This document shows, one piece after another, positions 42,166 through 50,780 of a stretch of 59,209 bases of DNA (position 1 is the stretch's first letter; each line of letters begins with the position of its first letter). The translations under genes and the position numbers were made by a program. This stretch comes from Candidatus Methylomirabilota bacterium. GTDB taxonomy: Bacteria; Methylomirabilota; Methylomirabilia; Methylomirabilales; Methylomirabilaceae. The notes under the pieces are model-generated. The model searched no databases. It saw nothing but the letters and a program-made list of their open reading frames with translations, and was not told where the DNA came from. The stretch is taken from NCBI GenBank assembly GCA_003104975.1, contig PQAM01000003.1:1-59209 (forward strand). The letters are read 5' to 3'.

Positions 42166-43116
42166 TTAGCTAAGGAGGGAGGCGTGGAGCAGGTCGGCGT
42201 TGAAGCGGCCGGCCCTGAAGGTTCGGCCGGTGGCGGCGTTGGTGATGGCGATTCTCGCCGGGCTGAAGAGGAACGGATCGATCTTGTAGAAATCCCCGTC
42301 ATACCGCTTGAACAGTTCGCGGAACAGTTGGCCGTAGTCCCGCGACGCACATGACGGGACCTTATCGATCAACGCCGCGATCTCGTCATCGGTCGACGAC
42401 ACCGTCAGATAGACCTTGCTGCCGTACAGGACGCAGTCGTTGGTCCGCCCGATGGCCGTCAAGTCGTCGGCAGCGGGGGTCGCGATGGGGCAGGTCCCGA
42501 ACCCGCTGAGTGTCTTGGTCACGTCAAAGTCAAGCTCGAACAGCTTATGCATCGCCGTCTCGACCGAGCGCGCCGCGATCTGTACCGCCCCGGCGACGCT
42601 TCGCGTAGCCGCGACCGCCAGGGATACGCGGTCTGCCTTGACACCGCACTTTTCTGCGACGTAATCCGCCACCTCTTCATCCGGCAGGCGGCCGCTCTCC
42701 AGCACCAGAACCGCCACGTCGGCATCATCCCGGATACGGATCGTCTCAAACAGCTCCTCGGTCCGCGCCAGCGCCCGAGCCGGACCGGACCCCATCCCGA
42801 AAAACTTGCCGCGATGGATCCGCCACCCGGCGTACTGTGAGCCGAGGCACGGGAGCACCGGGCCGTCGATCGCGACACTGATGCTGGAAAACGAGAAGTC
42901 ACCGTAGTCGAGCGGGAGAAAAGAGACCTCGCCCAACCCGCCGAGACAGATCTCCGCCAGCCCCTTCCCCGCCAGCAGGCCGCCCGGCGCCTTGACCCCA
43001 AGATCGACCAGCCTGGCGCCGTTCTTGAGCGTCGAGACCGAGATCCCGAGCGCGGAGGCCCGATCAGCCATGCGGTTCAGGATCTCAACGGCTTGGTGAT
43101 TCAGACTGAGCGACAC
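42166..43116 (-). CDS. mch: Methenyl-H4MPT cyclohydrolase
   Basis: 316 residues. It shows the Mch pattern: LSLNHQAVEILNRMADRA, GVKAPGGLLAGKGLAEICLGGLG, and ACLGSQYAGWRI-like LPCLGSQYAGWRIH, GSGPARALAR and the C-terminal PFLFSPARIAITNAATGRTF. It reversibly hydrolyses methenyl-H4MPT to formyl-H4MPT in the cytoplasm, linking MtdB to Ftr. It follows fhcC by 13 bases in the C1 operon. Length is normal for the bacterial enzyme. Confidence 0.93.
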   Translation of the reverse strand: MSLSLNHQAVEILNRMADRASALGISVSTLKNGARLVDLGVKAPGGLLAGKGLAEICLGGLGEVSFLPLDYGDFSFSSISVAIDGPVLPCLGSQYAGWRIHRGKFFGMGSGPARALARTEELFETIRIRDDADVAVLVLESGRLPDEEVADYVAEKCGVKADRVSLAVAATRSVAGAVQIAARSVETAMHKLFELDFDVTKTLSGFGTCPIATPAADDLTAIGRTNDCVLYGSKVYLTVSSTDDEIAALIDKVPSCASRDYGQLFRELFKRYDGDFYKIDPFLFSPARIAITNAATGRTFRAGRFNADLLHASLLS

Positions 43117-43129
43117 GACGGCGTCCTCC

Positions 43130-43939
43130 TCAGGCGGCGATCAGGATTTCGCCCTTGCCCACATCGGCCAGGTCGCCGTGATAGCGCCGAACCGAGCCAT
43201 TGCCAGGAACCGGGGTCTCCACCCCAAGTTGCTTCAACCCCTTGAACAGCATCTGGAGAAAGACCGGCGCGTAGGTGCAGTCGTACGCGAAGGTCGGCAG
43301 CAGGTCTACGGGCCGCCGGCAATAGATGGTCCCCTTCTGCATCCCCGCCCCGGTCCTGATGCCGGCTTGGCCGAAGAGGCAGATCGTCCCGTTGGTCATC
43401 ATGGCGCCCAGGAAGTCCTCGGCATTCCCTTTGATGACGATGAGGCCACGTCGCATGTAGGCGCCGACCTCGTGCCCGACGTTCCCGTCGACGACGATGA
43501 TGCCGCCCTGCATGCCGTACTTACTGCCACGATACGAAGCCCCGGCACGGTGCCGGGCATTCCCTTTGACGTGAATCAGCCCGCCCTGCATTTCGACGCC
43601 CAGGAAGTCGTCGGCATTGCCGTCAATGAGGATCTCGCCGCCCCGCATATACGAACCGGCGTGCATCCCGACATCGCCGTGGACCGTGATGCGACCACGG
43701 GTCATGCCCGAGCCGATCCACTTGACCCGCCCCGCGCCGCCTTCGATGACGATCTCATCCGACCGCTCCCCCTCTACCCTGAAGAAATCGGCAAGCCGGT
43801 GCGTCTCATTCCCTAACGCCACAGGCATCGCCTCGATTTCCGCCTGCGCCCGCTCGGCGAAGAGATCGGGGCAGATCGTCTCGGCCTCGAGTGGTATGTT
43901 TGTGGGGATCTCTTGCATATGAAGTACGACTGGTGACAT
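43130..43939 (-). CDS. fhcC: Formyltransferase/hydrolase complex subunit C (FmdC/FwdC-like)
   Basis: 269 residues from the ATG at 43937-43939; the frame opens at 43999, but its first 20 codons lie in the intergenic repeat. The bulk is a right-handed beta helix with repeats of the GG-x-I-x-V-x-GNA-x-x-x-G type (HAGSYMRGGEILIDGNADDFLG and similar). Subunit C of the Fhc complex is the GXXGXXXG-rich scaffold beside the formyltransferase subunit. Gene order ftr-fhcC-mch fits the C1 operon. Confidence 0.9.
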   Translation of the reverse strand: MSPVVLHMQEIPTNIPLEAETICPDLFAERAQAEIEAMPVALGNETHRLADFFRVEGERSDEIVIEGGAGRVKWIGSGMTRGRITVHGDVGMHAGSYMRGGEILIDGNADDFLGVEMQGGLIHVKGNARHRAGASYRGSKYGMQGGIIVVDGNVGHEVGAYMRRGLIVIKGNAEDFLGAMMTNGTICLFGQAGIRTGAGMQKGTIYCRRPVDLLPTFAYDCTYAPVFLQMLFKGLKQLGVETPVPGNGSVRRYHGDLADVGKGEILIAA

Positions 43940-43959
43940 ATGACCCTCGCGTATTAATT

Positions 43960-44012
43960 GTAGGGGCGCTGCTTGCTGCGCCCTCCTTGGGCAGAGCAAG
44001 CCCTGCCCCTAC
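43960..44012. repeat. TAGGGGCGCTGCTTGCTGCGCCC repeat with second arm
   Basis: A hairpin unit TAGGGGCGC...GCGCCC is followed by GGGCAGAGCAAGCCCTGCCCC. It lies between ftr and fhcC and matches the unit at 58035-58088. Confidence 0.75.
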
Positions 44013-44038
44013 TAAACGGCCAATAACTGAGAACCCGA

Positions 44039-44947
44039 TCAGCCCGCCAGCAACTGGTGCAGGTGAAAGTGATGTTTGCCCAACTTGCCGCCGTAGTTAC
44101 CGGCGGAGATCTTCACGACGCCTGGACCGCATGCAGCCCGGATGCCGACCCGCATCGCCTCTCCCACCGCCTCCGGCGTCAGGCCGTCGACGACGATTTC
44201 GAGTACCGCCCCGACGCCCTCCGGCAGTTCGCTCTTGACCGCGCCTCGCAGCGATGGGCAGAAGGCCGTATTGCTGGAGGCGTTCAGGAACTTGTAGCGC
44301 GAGCCGACCTTGCTGCCGGATCTGACGACGCCGCCAGGAAACGGCATGATGACGCCAGGTACCTTCCGCATCGCCTCAATCGCCCGCTCGGCGGCCTGCA
44401 GCGTGACCGACAGCTCACTCCCCAACAGCAGGAAGTTGCCGCCGCCTACACCCTTTTGCACGCCGAACCGGTCTTCCACAATGAACTCGCCGTCCATCAC
44501 GGGAATCCGCCAGAACCGCCGAGGGCCGCTTCCGTTGCCGAACATCCGCGGCTCGAAGCGCTTGCTGATCTGAAACCCATCGCCGAAAAATTTGAGCTTC
44601 CCCCCGATTGACAGACGGTCTTCGGCCTCCAGATCGTTATAACAGGCCGACGTCGGGGCCGTCATGACGCACTGGCCGATTCGGTTGATAAGCTGTTCCT
44701 GCACCGCCTTTTTCGACGTGGCGAACAGCATCACACTTACGCCGGGGCGGTCGTCGGGCGTCTCAGTCGCCTCGGTTCCAATTGCCACCTCACAGCCGCA
44801 GCCGATGACTGAGGTGCCGAAACCGGCCATGCTGCGGGCCGCCTCCATGGCCCACCCCTTGCTGCACGCAGTGATGAGCACCCGGCTCGCATACATGCCG
44901 AATGCCTCTGCATAGGTCTCGTCGATGCAAACGCCATTGATCTCCAT
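44039..44947 (-). CDS. fhcD: Formylmethanofuran:H4MPT formyltransferase (Ftr / FhcD)
   Basis: 302 residues. Family signatures are INGVCIDETYAEAFGMYASRVLITA at the N-terminus, TSVIGCGCEVAIG, GEFIVEDRFGVQKGVGGGNFLLLG and PFPGGVVRSGSKVGS. It moves the formyl group from formyl-H4MPT to the methanofuran-type carrier held by FhcA, within the FhcABCD complex. It is read between fhcA and fhcC. No missing region is visible. Confidence 0.93.
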   Translation of the reverse strand: MEINGVCIDETYAEAFGMYASRVLITACSKGWAMEAARSMAGFGTSVIGCGCEVAIGTEATETPDDRPGVSVMLFATSKKAVQEQLINRIGQCVMTAPTSACYNDLEAEDRLSIGGKLKFFGDGFQISKRFEPRMFGNGSGPRRFWRIPVMDGEFIVEDRFGVQKGVGGGNFLLLGSELSVTLQAAERAIEAMRKVPGVIMPFPGGVVRSGSKVGSRYKFLNASSNTAFCPSLRGAVKSELPEGVGAVLEIVVDGLTPEAVGEAMRVGIRAACGPGVVKISAGNYGGKLGKHHFHLHQLLAG

Positions 44948-44974
44948 TGCGTCTCCGTCAGCTCACCATCAGGA

Positions 44975-46621
44975 TCATCGAGCCGTCCCCAGGGGAATCG
45001 CCTCCCGATAGGGGATATCCTCGATATCGATCGGGAAATTCTGGTACCGGATCGTATAGAAGTTTTCGAATTCGGTCTTGAAGCTTGGGTCCATCTCGCC
45101 CACATCCGGCGGGATGACGAACAGGGTCTTGCCGTCTGGACTGGCCACGATCTCGCCGTCCCGCAGCACCGTCTCGCCGCCCTTGATGGTATAGACAGGA
45201 TGTTCGAACATCTGCTCCCGGTCGGTATCCTTGGCGTAGATGGTGATATCGGCATCGGCCCCGACCCCCAGGTGGCCCTTATGATGAAGTCCCAGCGCCC
45301 TCGCTGGGCCGGCCCTGGAGATGATGGCGATCTCCGACAGGCTGTATTCGCGGTCGAGGCTCGACAGGATCGTCTCGGACGCCACGCGCTTATGCACACG
45401 CTTCAGCATCTCGTCCCGGAACGGCTTGTCCATGAGCAGTCGAATGATCCATGGATAGAGGTAGAAGGGGCCGCCGTTGGGATGATCGGTAGAGAGAAAG
45501 ACCCGCCACGGATCACGGATCAGGAGGAACAGCTCCAATCCGATCGCCCATTGCAGGGCATTCACAAAGTTGTTTTCGCGATAGGTATAGGGGACGATCC
45601 CGCACCCGGTCTCGATCTCTACGTCCTGGTTGTACCATTTGTTCTTGCTGAGCTTGTACAGCCGGTACTGCCAGGGTCCGTCCGCCGTGATGGTGGTGGC
45701 GTCGCCAAAAACCACCTGGCCAATATCCGTCGTGATGTTGGGATGGGTGTTGATGTACTCGGCAATTTCAGGAGCCTTTGAGCAGAAGCCGCCCCAGTTT
45801 TCGCCGCCGTAGCTGTGGAACTGGGCGTGCGCCACATGGAGTCGGCTACCCTCCAGTGTCCGCATCGTATCCAGGGTCGTCAGATAGTTGTTCGGCGTAC
45901 CCAGGCGATTGGCGTGCAGGTGGATCGAGTGGGGCAGGCCGAGACTTTCGTTGACCGAGGCGAGCGTCTGCAGGATCTGGCGCGGTGTCACATCGAAGTA
46001 GTGGACCTTGTCGTCCAGGGTCTCGACGTCCTTGCCGTACTTCCACTGCTCGACCCCTCCTGGGTTGACCAGCTTGACGCCGTATGCCTTCAACGACCGG
46101 AGGAGCCAAGCGACGTAGCGCTTGACCTTGTCCAGTTCGCCCGCCTTGATGAACTTCAGGATAAACTCGTTGCTTCCAAGCTCAATGTATAACCCTTTAT
46201 CGACGATCGGGATGTCGATCAGCTCTTCATGGGTATGTCGAACCCCAATGGGCGCGTTGGCGCCCTCCATGACCGTGGTGTAGCCCATCTGGGCGTAGAG
46301 GTACCCCGTTGCAAAGGTCGAGGGAACGGTCGAGCCCACACCGGATCGTATACCGGCACCGGGCTTCGCGTTGAATAGCATGTGCCGGTGGTCCTCTGGC
46401 CTGAACCCGCGGGCCGCGTTGACCGCCGGACTCGCGATGTGGGTATGGATATCGACGCCGCCAGGCATCACTACCAGGTTGCCGGCGTCGATCACCTCGG
46501 CAGGCCCGGTGCAGGACTCGACGACCTTTCCATCCTCGACACAGATCTCTTTTACCGTACCGTTAATCCCGTTGGCCGGGTCGTACACCTCGCCGCCGAC
46601 GATTCGTAATGAGCGTGCCAT
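44975..46621 (-). CDS. fhcA: Formyltransferase/hydrolase complex subunit A (amidohydrolase)
   Basis: 548 residues. An amidohydrolase fold is marked by GGVDIHTHIASP (metal-binding HxH), the PHSIHLHANRLG and RLHVAHAQFHSYG stretches with further metal-ligand His, and FLSTDHPNGGPF with the catalytic Asp. In the bacterial complex this subunit hydrolyses the formylated carrier to formate. It follows fhcB by 11 bases. Confidence 0.93.
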   Translation of the reverse strand: MARSLRIVGGEVYDPANGINGTVKEICVEDGKVVESCTGPAEVIDAGNLVVMPGGVDIHTHIASPAVNAARGFRPEDHRHMLFNAKPGAGIRSGVGSTVPSTFATGYLYAQMGYTTVMEGANAPIGVRHTHEELIDIPIVDKGLYIELGSNEFILKFIKAGELDKVKRYVAWLLRSLKAYGVKLVNPGGVEQWKYGKDVETLDDKVHYFDVTPRQILQTLASVNESLGLPHSIHLHANRLGTPNNYLTTLDTMRTLEGSRLHVAHAQFHSYGGENWGGFCSKAPEIAEYINTHPNITTDIGQVVFGDATTITADGPWQYRLYKLSKNKWYNQDVEIETGCGIVPYTYRENNFVNALQWAIGLELFLLIRDPWRVFLSTDHPNGGPFYLYPWIIRLLMDKPFRDEMLKRVHKRVASETILSSLDREYSLSEIAIISRAGPARALGLHHKGHLGVGADADITIYAKDTDREQMFEHPVYTIKGGETVLRDGEIVASPDGKTLFVIPPDVGEMDPSFKTEFENFYTIRYQNFPIDIEDIPYREAIPLGTAR

Positions 46622-46632
46622 ATCGATTGTCC

Positions 46633-47994
46633 TCAGCCTCTGCCTGCCGGGGCGGGAGCACCGTTGCCGGCGCGACTCTTTATCGCCTTGATCTTTGCGA
46701 TAATGCGCTCAAGGATCTCCCGATCCGATGGATAGGGTGAATCAACGACCTTTTTGAACATCAGGGGGATATGGTCCATTCTGTACGCCATGCCGCCGGC
46801 GGCAATGGCGCCCTGCGCCGCTGGAATAACGATATCGGCGACTCTGGTCGTATCGCTCTCTTTGGGATCGATGGCGATCAGCGGGATCGATTTTAGGTGC
46901 TCCGCCATCCCCCCGGGAAAGTTGCCGATGGCGTCGCCGGCAATAATCAGTGCCGCATCAACCTCTTTGCGGGCCAACATATCGACGACCGAAAATTCGC
47001 CGGGATTGAATCGCGGATAGCCGCGACTCATGTTGACATGGAAGGGAAAGCCCGTCTGCCAAGTCAGCACCTGCGCCATCCCCACCACGTTGCCGTGACC
47101 TCTCATGGCCGCGCACGAAAACTTGGTGAACTGGTTCAGGTCCTGGGCGAGCTTGAGCAGCGCCACAAGATTCAGATACTTGCCCCTGGTCTGGGTCAGA
47201 CCCATCCCCCAATAGACGATCCCGAACTTGGCGCTCTTCATCTTCTCAACCAGCGCCTTCAACTCATCGATCGGGATGCCCCCAACCTCGGTCACCGGCA
47301 ACTCGTGACCCTTTACCAGCGCCCGGAGCGCCGAGATGACCTCGTAATCCGAGTTCGGTTTCATCTGGATAAAGGCGTCGGCGATGCGCGTGGTCGGCGT
47401 CGGCCTGACGTCGACCTGAATGACCATCCGGTCCTTCTTCCCCTTTGGGGTAAACATCCCCTTGACGGTCACCGAGTAGCGGATGGCGTGCCGCGGGTGC
47501 GCCTCGGCCGGATTACACCCCCAGAAGATCACCAGATCGGCCCGGTTCTTCGTCTCTCCAGATGTGCAGGTGGGGATGCCGACGGTCATCACCGCCTGGT
47601 AGCTGGGCGCGTGACAGACCGAAGAGGTATGATCGATATTGGCGCCGATCAGATCGGCCAGCTCAATCGATTTGCGCTGGGCGCCCAGTTCGGTCGAATC
47701 GAGTCCATAGATGAGGGGATATTTGGCCTTGGCGAGAACCTCCGCCGCCGCGTCGATACACTCATCAACGGTGGCCGGTTTGCCATACAGTCTCGGGGTC
47801 GACAACCCTTCCAGATGATGGAGGAAGGTGTCTTTCCCGAGGGTACAGGCGTTCTTGACCTCGGTGATCTTTCCGTTCTCGACCTTGACCTCAAGATCGT
47901 CACAGGTCACCCCGCAATAGGGGCAGACGACCCCCGTCATCACATACGGTTCTTTTTTTGTAGCCGGTTCTTGTACGGCAACGCTCTCAGCCAT
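46633..47994 (-). CDS. fhcB: Formylmethanofuran dehydrogenase subunit B-like (FhcB)
   Basis: 453 residues of the molybdopterin oxidoreductase superfamily. Near the N-terminus VVCPYCGVTCDDL and NACTLG give four cysteines (C-x2-C-x3-C...C) as for a 4Fe-4S cluster. SSVCHAPS holds the Cys that ligands Mo or W in archaeal FmdB/FwdB, and it is Cys rather than Sec here. FhcB in known methylotrophs is considered not redox-active. Retention of these residues leaves open whether the subunit binds a cofactor. It overlaps the next upstream gene (FwdD-like) by 8 bases. Confidence 0.9.
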   Translation of the reverse strand: MAESVAVQEPATKKEPYVMTGVVCPYCGVTCDDLEVKVENGKITEVKNACTLGKDTFLHHLEGLSTPRLYGKPATVDECIDAAAEVLAKAKYPLIYGLDSTELGAQRKSIELADLIGANIDHTSSVCHAPSYQAVMTVGIPTCTSGETKNRADLVIFWGCNPAEAHPRHAIRYSVTVKGMFTPKGKKDRMVIQVDVRPTPTTRIADAFIQMKPNSDYEVISALRALVKGHELPVTEVGGIPIDELKALVEKMKSAKFGIVYWGMGLTQTRGKYLNLVALLKLAQDLNQFTKFSCAAMRGHGNVVGMAQVLTWQTGFPFHVNMSRGYPRFNPGEFSVVDMLARKEVDAALIIAGDAIGNFPGGMAEHLKSIPLIAIDPKESDTTRVADIVIPAAQGAIAAGGMAYRMDHIPLMFKKVVDSPYPSDREILERIIAKIKAIKSRAGNGAPAPAGRG

Positions 47995-48325
47995 GGCGCT
48001 TCACCTCCACCGTAATCCCCTTGGAGTCAGGCATCCCCGTCGCCTGGGTATCGGAACCGATCAGGGCATTGCTCAACTCTCCATACGGTATAAAGACGAT
48101 TCCCTGCGGGATATCGGTCTTTTTCAATTTGACGACGATCGAACCGTAGCTCGATGTGACCTGCGCCTGACCCCCATCCTGCAGACCCAGGGCGTCCATA
48201 TCCTTGAGGTTCATCTGCAAGGTCGACACCTCTTCCCGGTACTCTTCCGCTTCCTTGCCGAGATGGAGCGATTTGCCCTGCTTGGTCGATCGACCGGTAA
48301 TCAGAACGAACTGTGTGTCAGGCAC
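47987..48325 (-). CDS. Molybdopterin-dinucleotide-binding domain protein (FwdD/FmdD-like)
   Basis: 112 residues. The fold is that of the C-terminal domain of molybdopterin oxidoreductases: FVLITGRSTKQGKSLHLG, YREEVSTLQMNLKDMDALGLQDGGQAQVTSS, PQGIVFIPYGELSNALIG. This matches subunit D of archaeal formylmethanofuran dehydrogenase, a protein distinct from the bacterial FhcD (Ftr). It is translated just before fhcB, which it overlaps by 8 bases. Together they would restore a complete pterin-binding subunit. Confidence 0.82.
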   Translation of the reverse strand: MPDTQFVLITGRSTKQGKSLHLGKEAEEYREEVSTLQMNLKDMDALGLQDGGQAQVTSSYGSIVVKLKKTDIPQGIVFIPYGELSNALIGSDTQATGMPDSKGITVEVKRHG

Positions 48326-48425
48326 CTGATTCTTACTCCTATGTTATAATCTTATCACAGAATCGCTACCATTAAAGGGATCTGCTCAGGCGTAGAGACT
48401 GAAGGCTGAAGGCTATACTGGCGCC

Positions 48426-49310
48426 TCAGCCGGCCAGCCGTCTCTGCGCGATCTCCAGGGCGTGATTCTCGTCAAGCATCACAAACTTCTCGGAGGTCCG
48501 GATCGTCTCGAGCATCTCGATCTCGACATCGTATTTCAGGACGCCGACCGCCAGCGCACCGACCCCCTTAATGCCCGGTACGACCTCTTTCAGGTCATCA
48601 TTCGGCGCCAGGTTGAAGATGCCGGTCGGAGGAACCGCGTTCACGTCGGCCACAAGCTTCCCCGACGGCAGCGCCTCCAGAACCGCCTTGGAAATCATCT
48701 GGATCCCCGCCTTACCGGTCGTCAGGATCACATCCACGTCGCGCAGGTGCGAGATCTTATCATCGTCCGTCGCCATGGCGGCGCCCTTCACCGTCCCCCC
48801 TGTCTTGGCCGACAGTCGCTCCGCCAACTGCTGCACGCCGCTCAGTTGCCGGGAGCCGATAACGACCTCCGCTCCCAGCTTGACACACAGGGTCGCCGCA
48901 ACAATGCCGACCGGGCCCGTTCCGCCCGGGATGGCCACCCGCTTGCCGCGCAGGCCGCCGACGGCCTTTTCCGCTTTGGCGACCAGCGCCACCGCCGTCG
49001 TGTACGACCCTTTAGGATCGATCATCATCGACACCTGAAAGGGGGGGAACATGCTCTTCGCCGCGGCCTGACGGACACGCTCGGCCGAATCGACGTCGTT
49101 GCCCCCGATGAACAGCGCGCTGAATTTGGCGCCCTTTGGCCCCCTGGAGAAGATGATGTCCTGCACCAGCAGGACCGCCGACTCCTCATTGACGCTGCCG
49201 TATGGAATGACGGCGTGGAAGCCGGCATCATACGCCATATTGATGTCGAACGGACTCGGTTGGGCTTCCGTCGTTAAAAAATAGAGCAGATGCTTTCGCT
49301 CGTTCGTCAT
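48426..49310 (-). CDS. mtdB: Methylene-H4MPT dehydrogenase, NAD(P)-dependent
   Basis: 294 residues. The N-terminus KHLLYFLTTEAQPSPFDINMAYDAG is typical of MtdB. The nucleotide-binding fold is GKRVAIPGGTGPVGIVAATLCVKLG, then VVIGSRQLSGVQQLAERLS. It oxidises methylene-H4MPT to methenyl-H4MPT with NAD or NADP. It follows fae on the same strand by about 130 bases. Cofactor preference cannot be judged from sequence alone. Confidence 0.93.
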   Translation of the reverse strand: MTNERKHLLYFLTTEAQPSPFDINMAYDAGFHAVIPYGSVNEESAVLLVQDIIFSRGPKGAKFSALFIGGNDVDSAERVRQAAAKSMFPPFQVSMMIDPKGSYTTAVALVAKAEKAVGGLRGKRVAIPGGTGPVGIVAATLCVKLGAEVVIGSRQLSGVQQLAERLSAKTGGTVKGAAMATDDDKISHLRDVDVILTTGKAGIQMISKAVLEALPSGKLVADVNAVPPTGIFNLAPNDDLKEVVPGIKGVGALAVGVLKYDVEIEMLETIRTSEKFVMLDENHALEIAQRRLAG

Positions 49311-49442
49311 AGGTCCTCACTCAGCAAAACAAATCAAAGGGGCCGACGGGCGAGAGACCGATCAGGCCTTCACGCTCACCCGGCAACCCCTTCGATATGG
49401 GTGATCCGACTCTCTATCTAATCTTACCTCGTATCGATCCCA

Positions 49443-49943
49443 CTACGCAAAGGGATGCTTGACCTTGTCCTTCGCGGCGAGGATGTCACTCATCGACGGC
49501 TGCTCGGCCAATGCCCGCGCGATCGACTCCTTGGTCGCCTGATAGTTAAAGTCGAAGATCTTTTTATTGTCGTCGGCTTCCCAGTGAATAAACACGCCGA
49601 CAACGATCGCCAGATCTTCAGCATCTTTCGCCGGAATAACGCCTTCCGCGACGCTATCCACCACAGCCTTGGCCACAGCGGCCTGGGCCGGGCCGAACAT
49701 CTGAACCGCCTGTTTTGCCCCTTTAATCGTCACTTTGTTGAACATCACCGTCGCAGGCTTCGCCAGCAAATTCGGCGCCACCACCGCCAGAAGGGCGCTG
49801 TGACCCGCAGACTGCTGAGCGAGGCGCTGTGCGAGGACGGCGCCGACCGGACCGTTCTTGGGGCCGATCATCAGGTCAATATGTGCCACCTCGTTGCCGT
49901 CACCTACCAATGACTCGCCAACCATGATGTCGCGCATTGCCAT
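49443..49943 (-). CDS. fae: Formaldehyde-activating enzyme
   Basis: 166 residues. Signatures are VGESLVGDGNEVAHIDLMIGPKNGPVG (with the catalytic His near residue 22), AVVAPNLLAKPATVMFNKVTIK and QMFGPAQAAVAKAVVDSVAEG. It condenses formaldehyde with H4MPT to give methylene-H4MPT, the entry to the pathway. It is the first gene after the promoter at 50027-50055 and so heads the C1 operon. Confidence 0.95.
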   Translation of the reverse strand: MAMRDIMVGESLVGDGNEVAHIDLMIGPKNGPVGAVLAQRLAQQSAGHSALLAVVAPNLLAKPATVMFNKVTIKGAKQAVQMFGPAQAAVAKAVVDSVAEGVIPAKDAEDLAIVVGVFIHWEADDNKKIFDFNYQATKESIARALAEQPSMSDILAAKDKVKHPFA

Positions 49944-50026
49944 TCCTCCTTCTCCTTTCCACCTTGCCGGTTAACGTTCTCAGTTCTTACCCAAACGTCC
50001 TATTGGGGCTTAGTCGCAAAGCCTAG

Positions 50027-50055
50027 ATTCTAATTTTAGCAGACCATCGTGTCAA
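50027..50055 (-). promoter_or_regulatory. Sigma70-type promoter of fae
   Basis: On the minus strand TTGACA (50050-50055) and TAGAAT (50027-50032) are separated by exactly 17 bases. The -35 is a perfect match and the -10 matches at five of six positions. Transcription would start near 50020, giving a leader of about 77 bases before fae. Confidence 0.65.
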
Positions 50056-50100
50056 GCTTTTTTAGCTATCCGGAAAGTCTATGAAAATGGGCTATCCTGG

Positions 50101-50202
50101 TGGAGACCAGGGTGGGAATCGAACCCACATCCGCCCGATTTGCAGTCGGAACGGCATCACGGATTTGAAATCCGCGCCGCACGCCAGCACGGTCGCCTGG
50201 TC
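50101..50202 (-). tRNA. selC: tRNA-Sec (UCA), selenocysteine
   Basis: The minus strand folds as a long tRNA of 102 bases. The anticodon arm GCGGA-TTTCAAA-TCCGT carries TCA (50166-50168). The D-arm has six base pairs with a 4-base loop (CCGTGC-TGGC-GTGCGG), and there is a long variable arm (CCGTTCCGA...TCGGGCGG). T-arm is GTGGG-TTCGATT-CCCAC. These are marks of tRNA-Sec, not of tRNA-Ser or a UGA suppressor. The acceptor, as I fold it, has 7 base pairs (GACCAGG/CCTGGTC) with a U discriminator, one pair short of the usual bacterial 8; the CCA end is encoded. Confidence 0.85.
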
Positions 50203-50207
50203 ATTCG

Positions 50208-50780
50208 CTAGCTATTATCGGCCAAACGAATCCCCGTGAATTGCTACCGCTTCTCGGGCTGAAAGTAGTTCCGGTAACTAATCCGGATATGATCTCGTGG
50301 TGTGACGCAGGAACCACCCCTGAGAACCATTTGGTTCGCCATAAACTTACCGTTGTACTCTCCCAGCGCGACCAACCCGCTGAAATCCGACCAGTGTTCT
50401 TCTGCGATCTCCTCAATTAAATCATGCATCCGGCGGTCGATCGAGGACCGGTAGTTATAGGTCTCCTTGACCGTCGGGCGTGAGAGGTATCCCCGTCGAG
50501 CACGCTCAACTCGCGCGCCGAGAGACTCGTAGTAGGAGTTGAATAGAAAGCCGAACAGCGCATGATAGGGCCGGTAGTTGCGGGAGTATCGCTGCAGAAG
50601 AAGCGTTTCGAAGAACCAGGTAGTGTGACCGAGGTGCCATTTGGGCGGACTCACATCGACGATCGGCTGAATAACGTAGTCCTCGATTTCCAGGGGGAGG
50701 CAGATCGCTTCTGTCAGTTCGCGGATTTCAATATACTTCTTGAGCAGTCCCGTTCGTTCGTTTACCGTTTCTTTCCTCAT
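50208..50780 (-). pseudogene. EgtB-like sulfoxide synthase, internally deleted and with an amber stop
   Basis: The N-terminal DinB-like part (SPPKWHLGHTTWFFETLLLQRY, LFNSYYESLGARVERARRGYLSRPTVKE) is followed at residue 141 by the extreme C-terminus of the family (GEYNGKFMANQMVLRGGSC, RDHIRISYRNYFQPEKR). The region between, normally about 230 residues with the HxxxHxE iron ligands and the formylglycine-generating-like core, is missing. The join is in frame at VALG|EYNGKF. A TAG at 50244-50246 then replaces the Trp of the conserved RWQF(T/S)GIRLA; QFTGIRLADNS continues to the original stop at 50208-50210. The product cannot be an active ergothioneine-type enzyme. Confidence 0.8.

Noticed and set aside
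46633-47994. Selenocysteine in FhcB or MsrA, given the tRNA-Sec nearby
   Set aside because: Both catalytic positions are read as Cys (SSVCHAPS and GAGCFWG), and neither gene contains an in-frame TGA.
46897-48015. 372-codon plus-strand frame
   Set aside because: Antisense to fhcB; rich in His/Arg/Asp as expected of a shadow frame in G+C-rich DNA.
50244-50246. TAG in the EgtB remnant as pyrrolysine or recoded codon
   Set aside because: The missing central catalytic region already makes the gene non-functional, and the codon replaces a conserved Trp, one base change from TGG.
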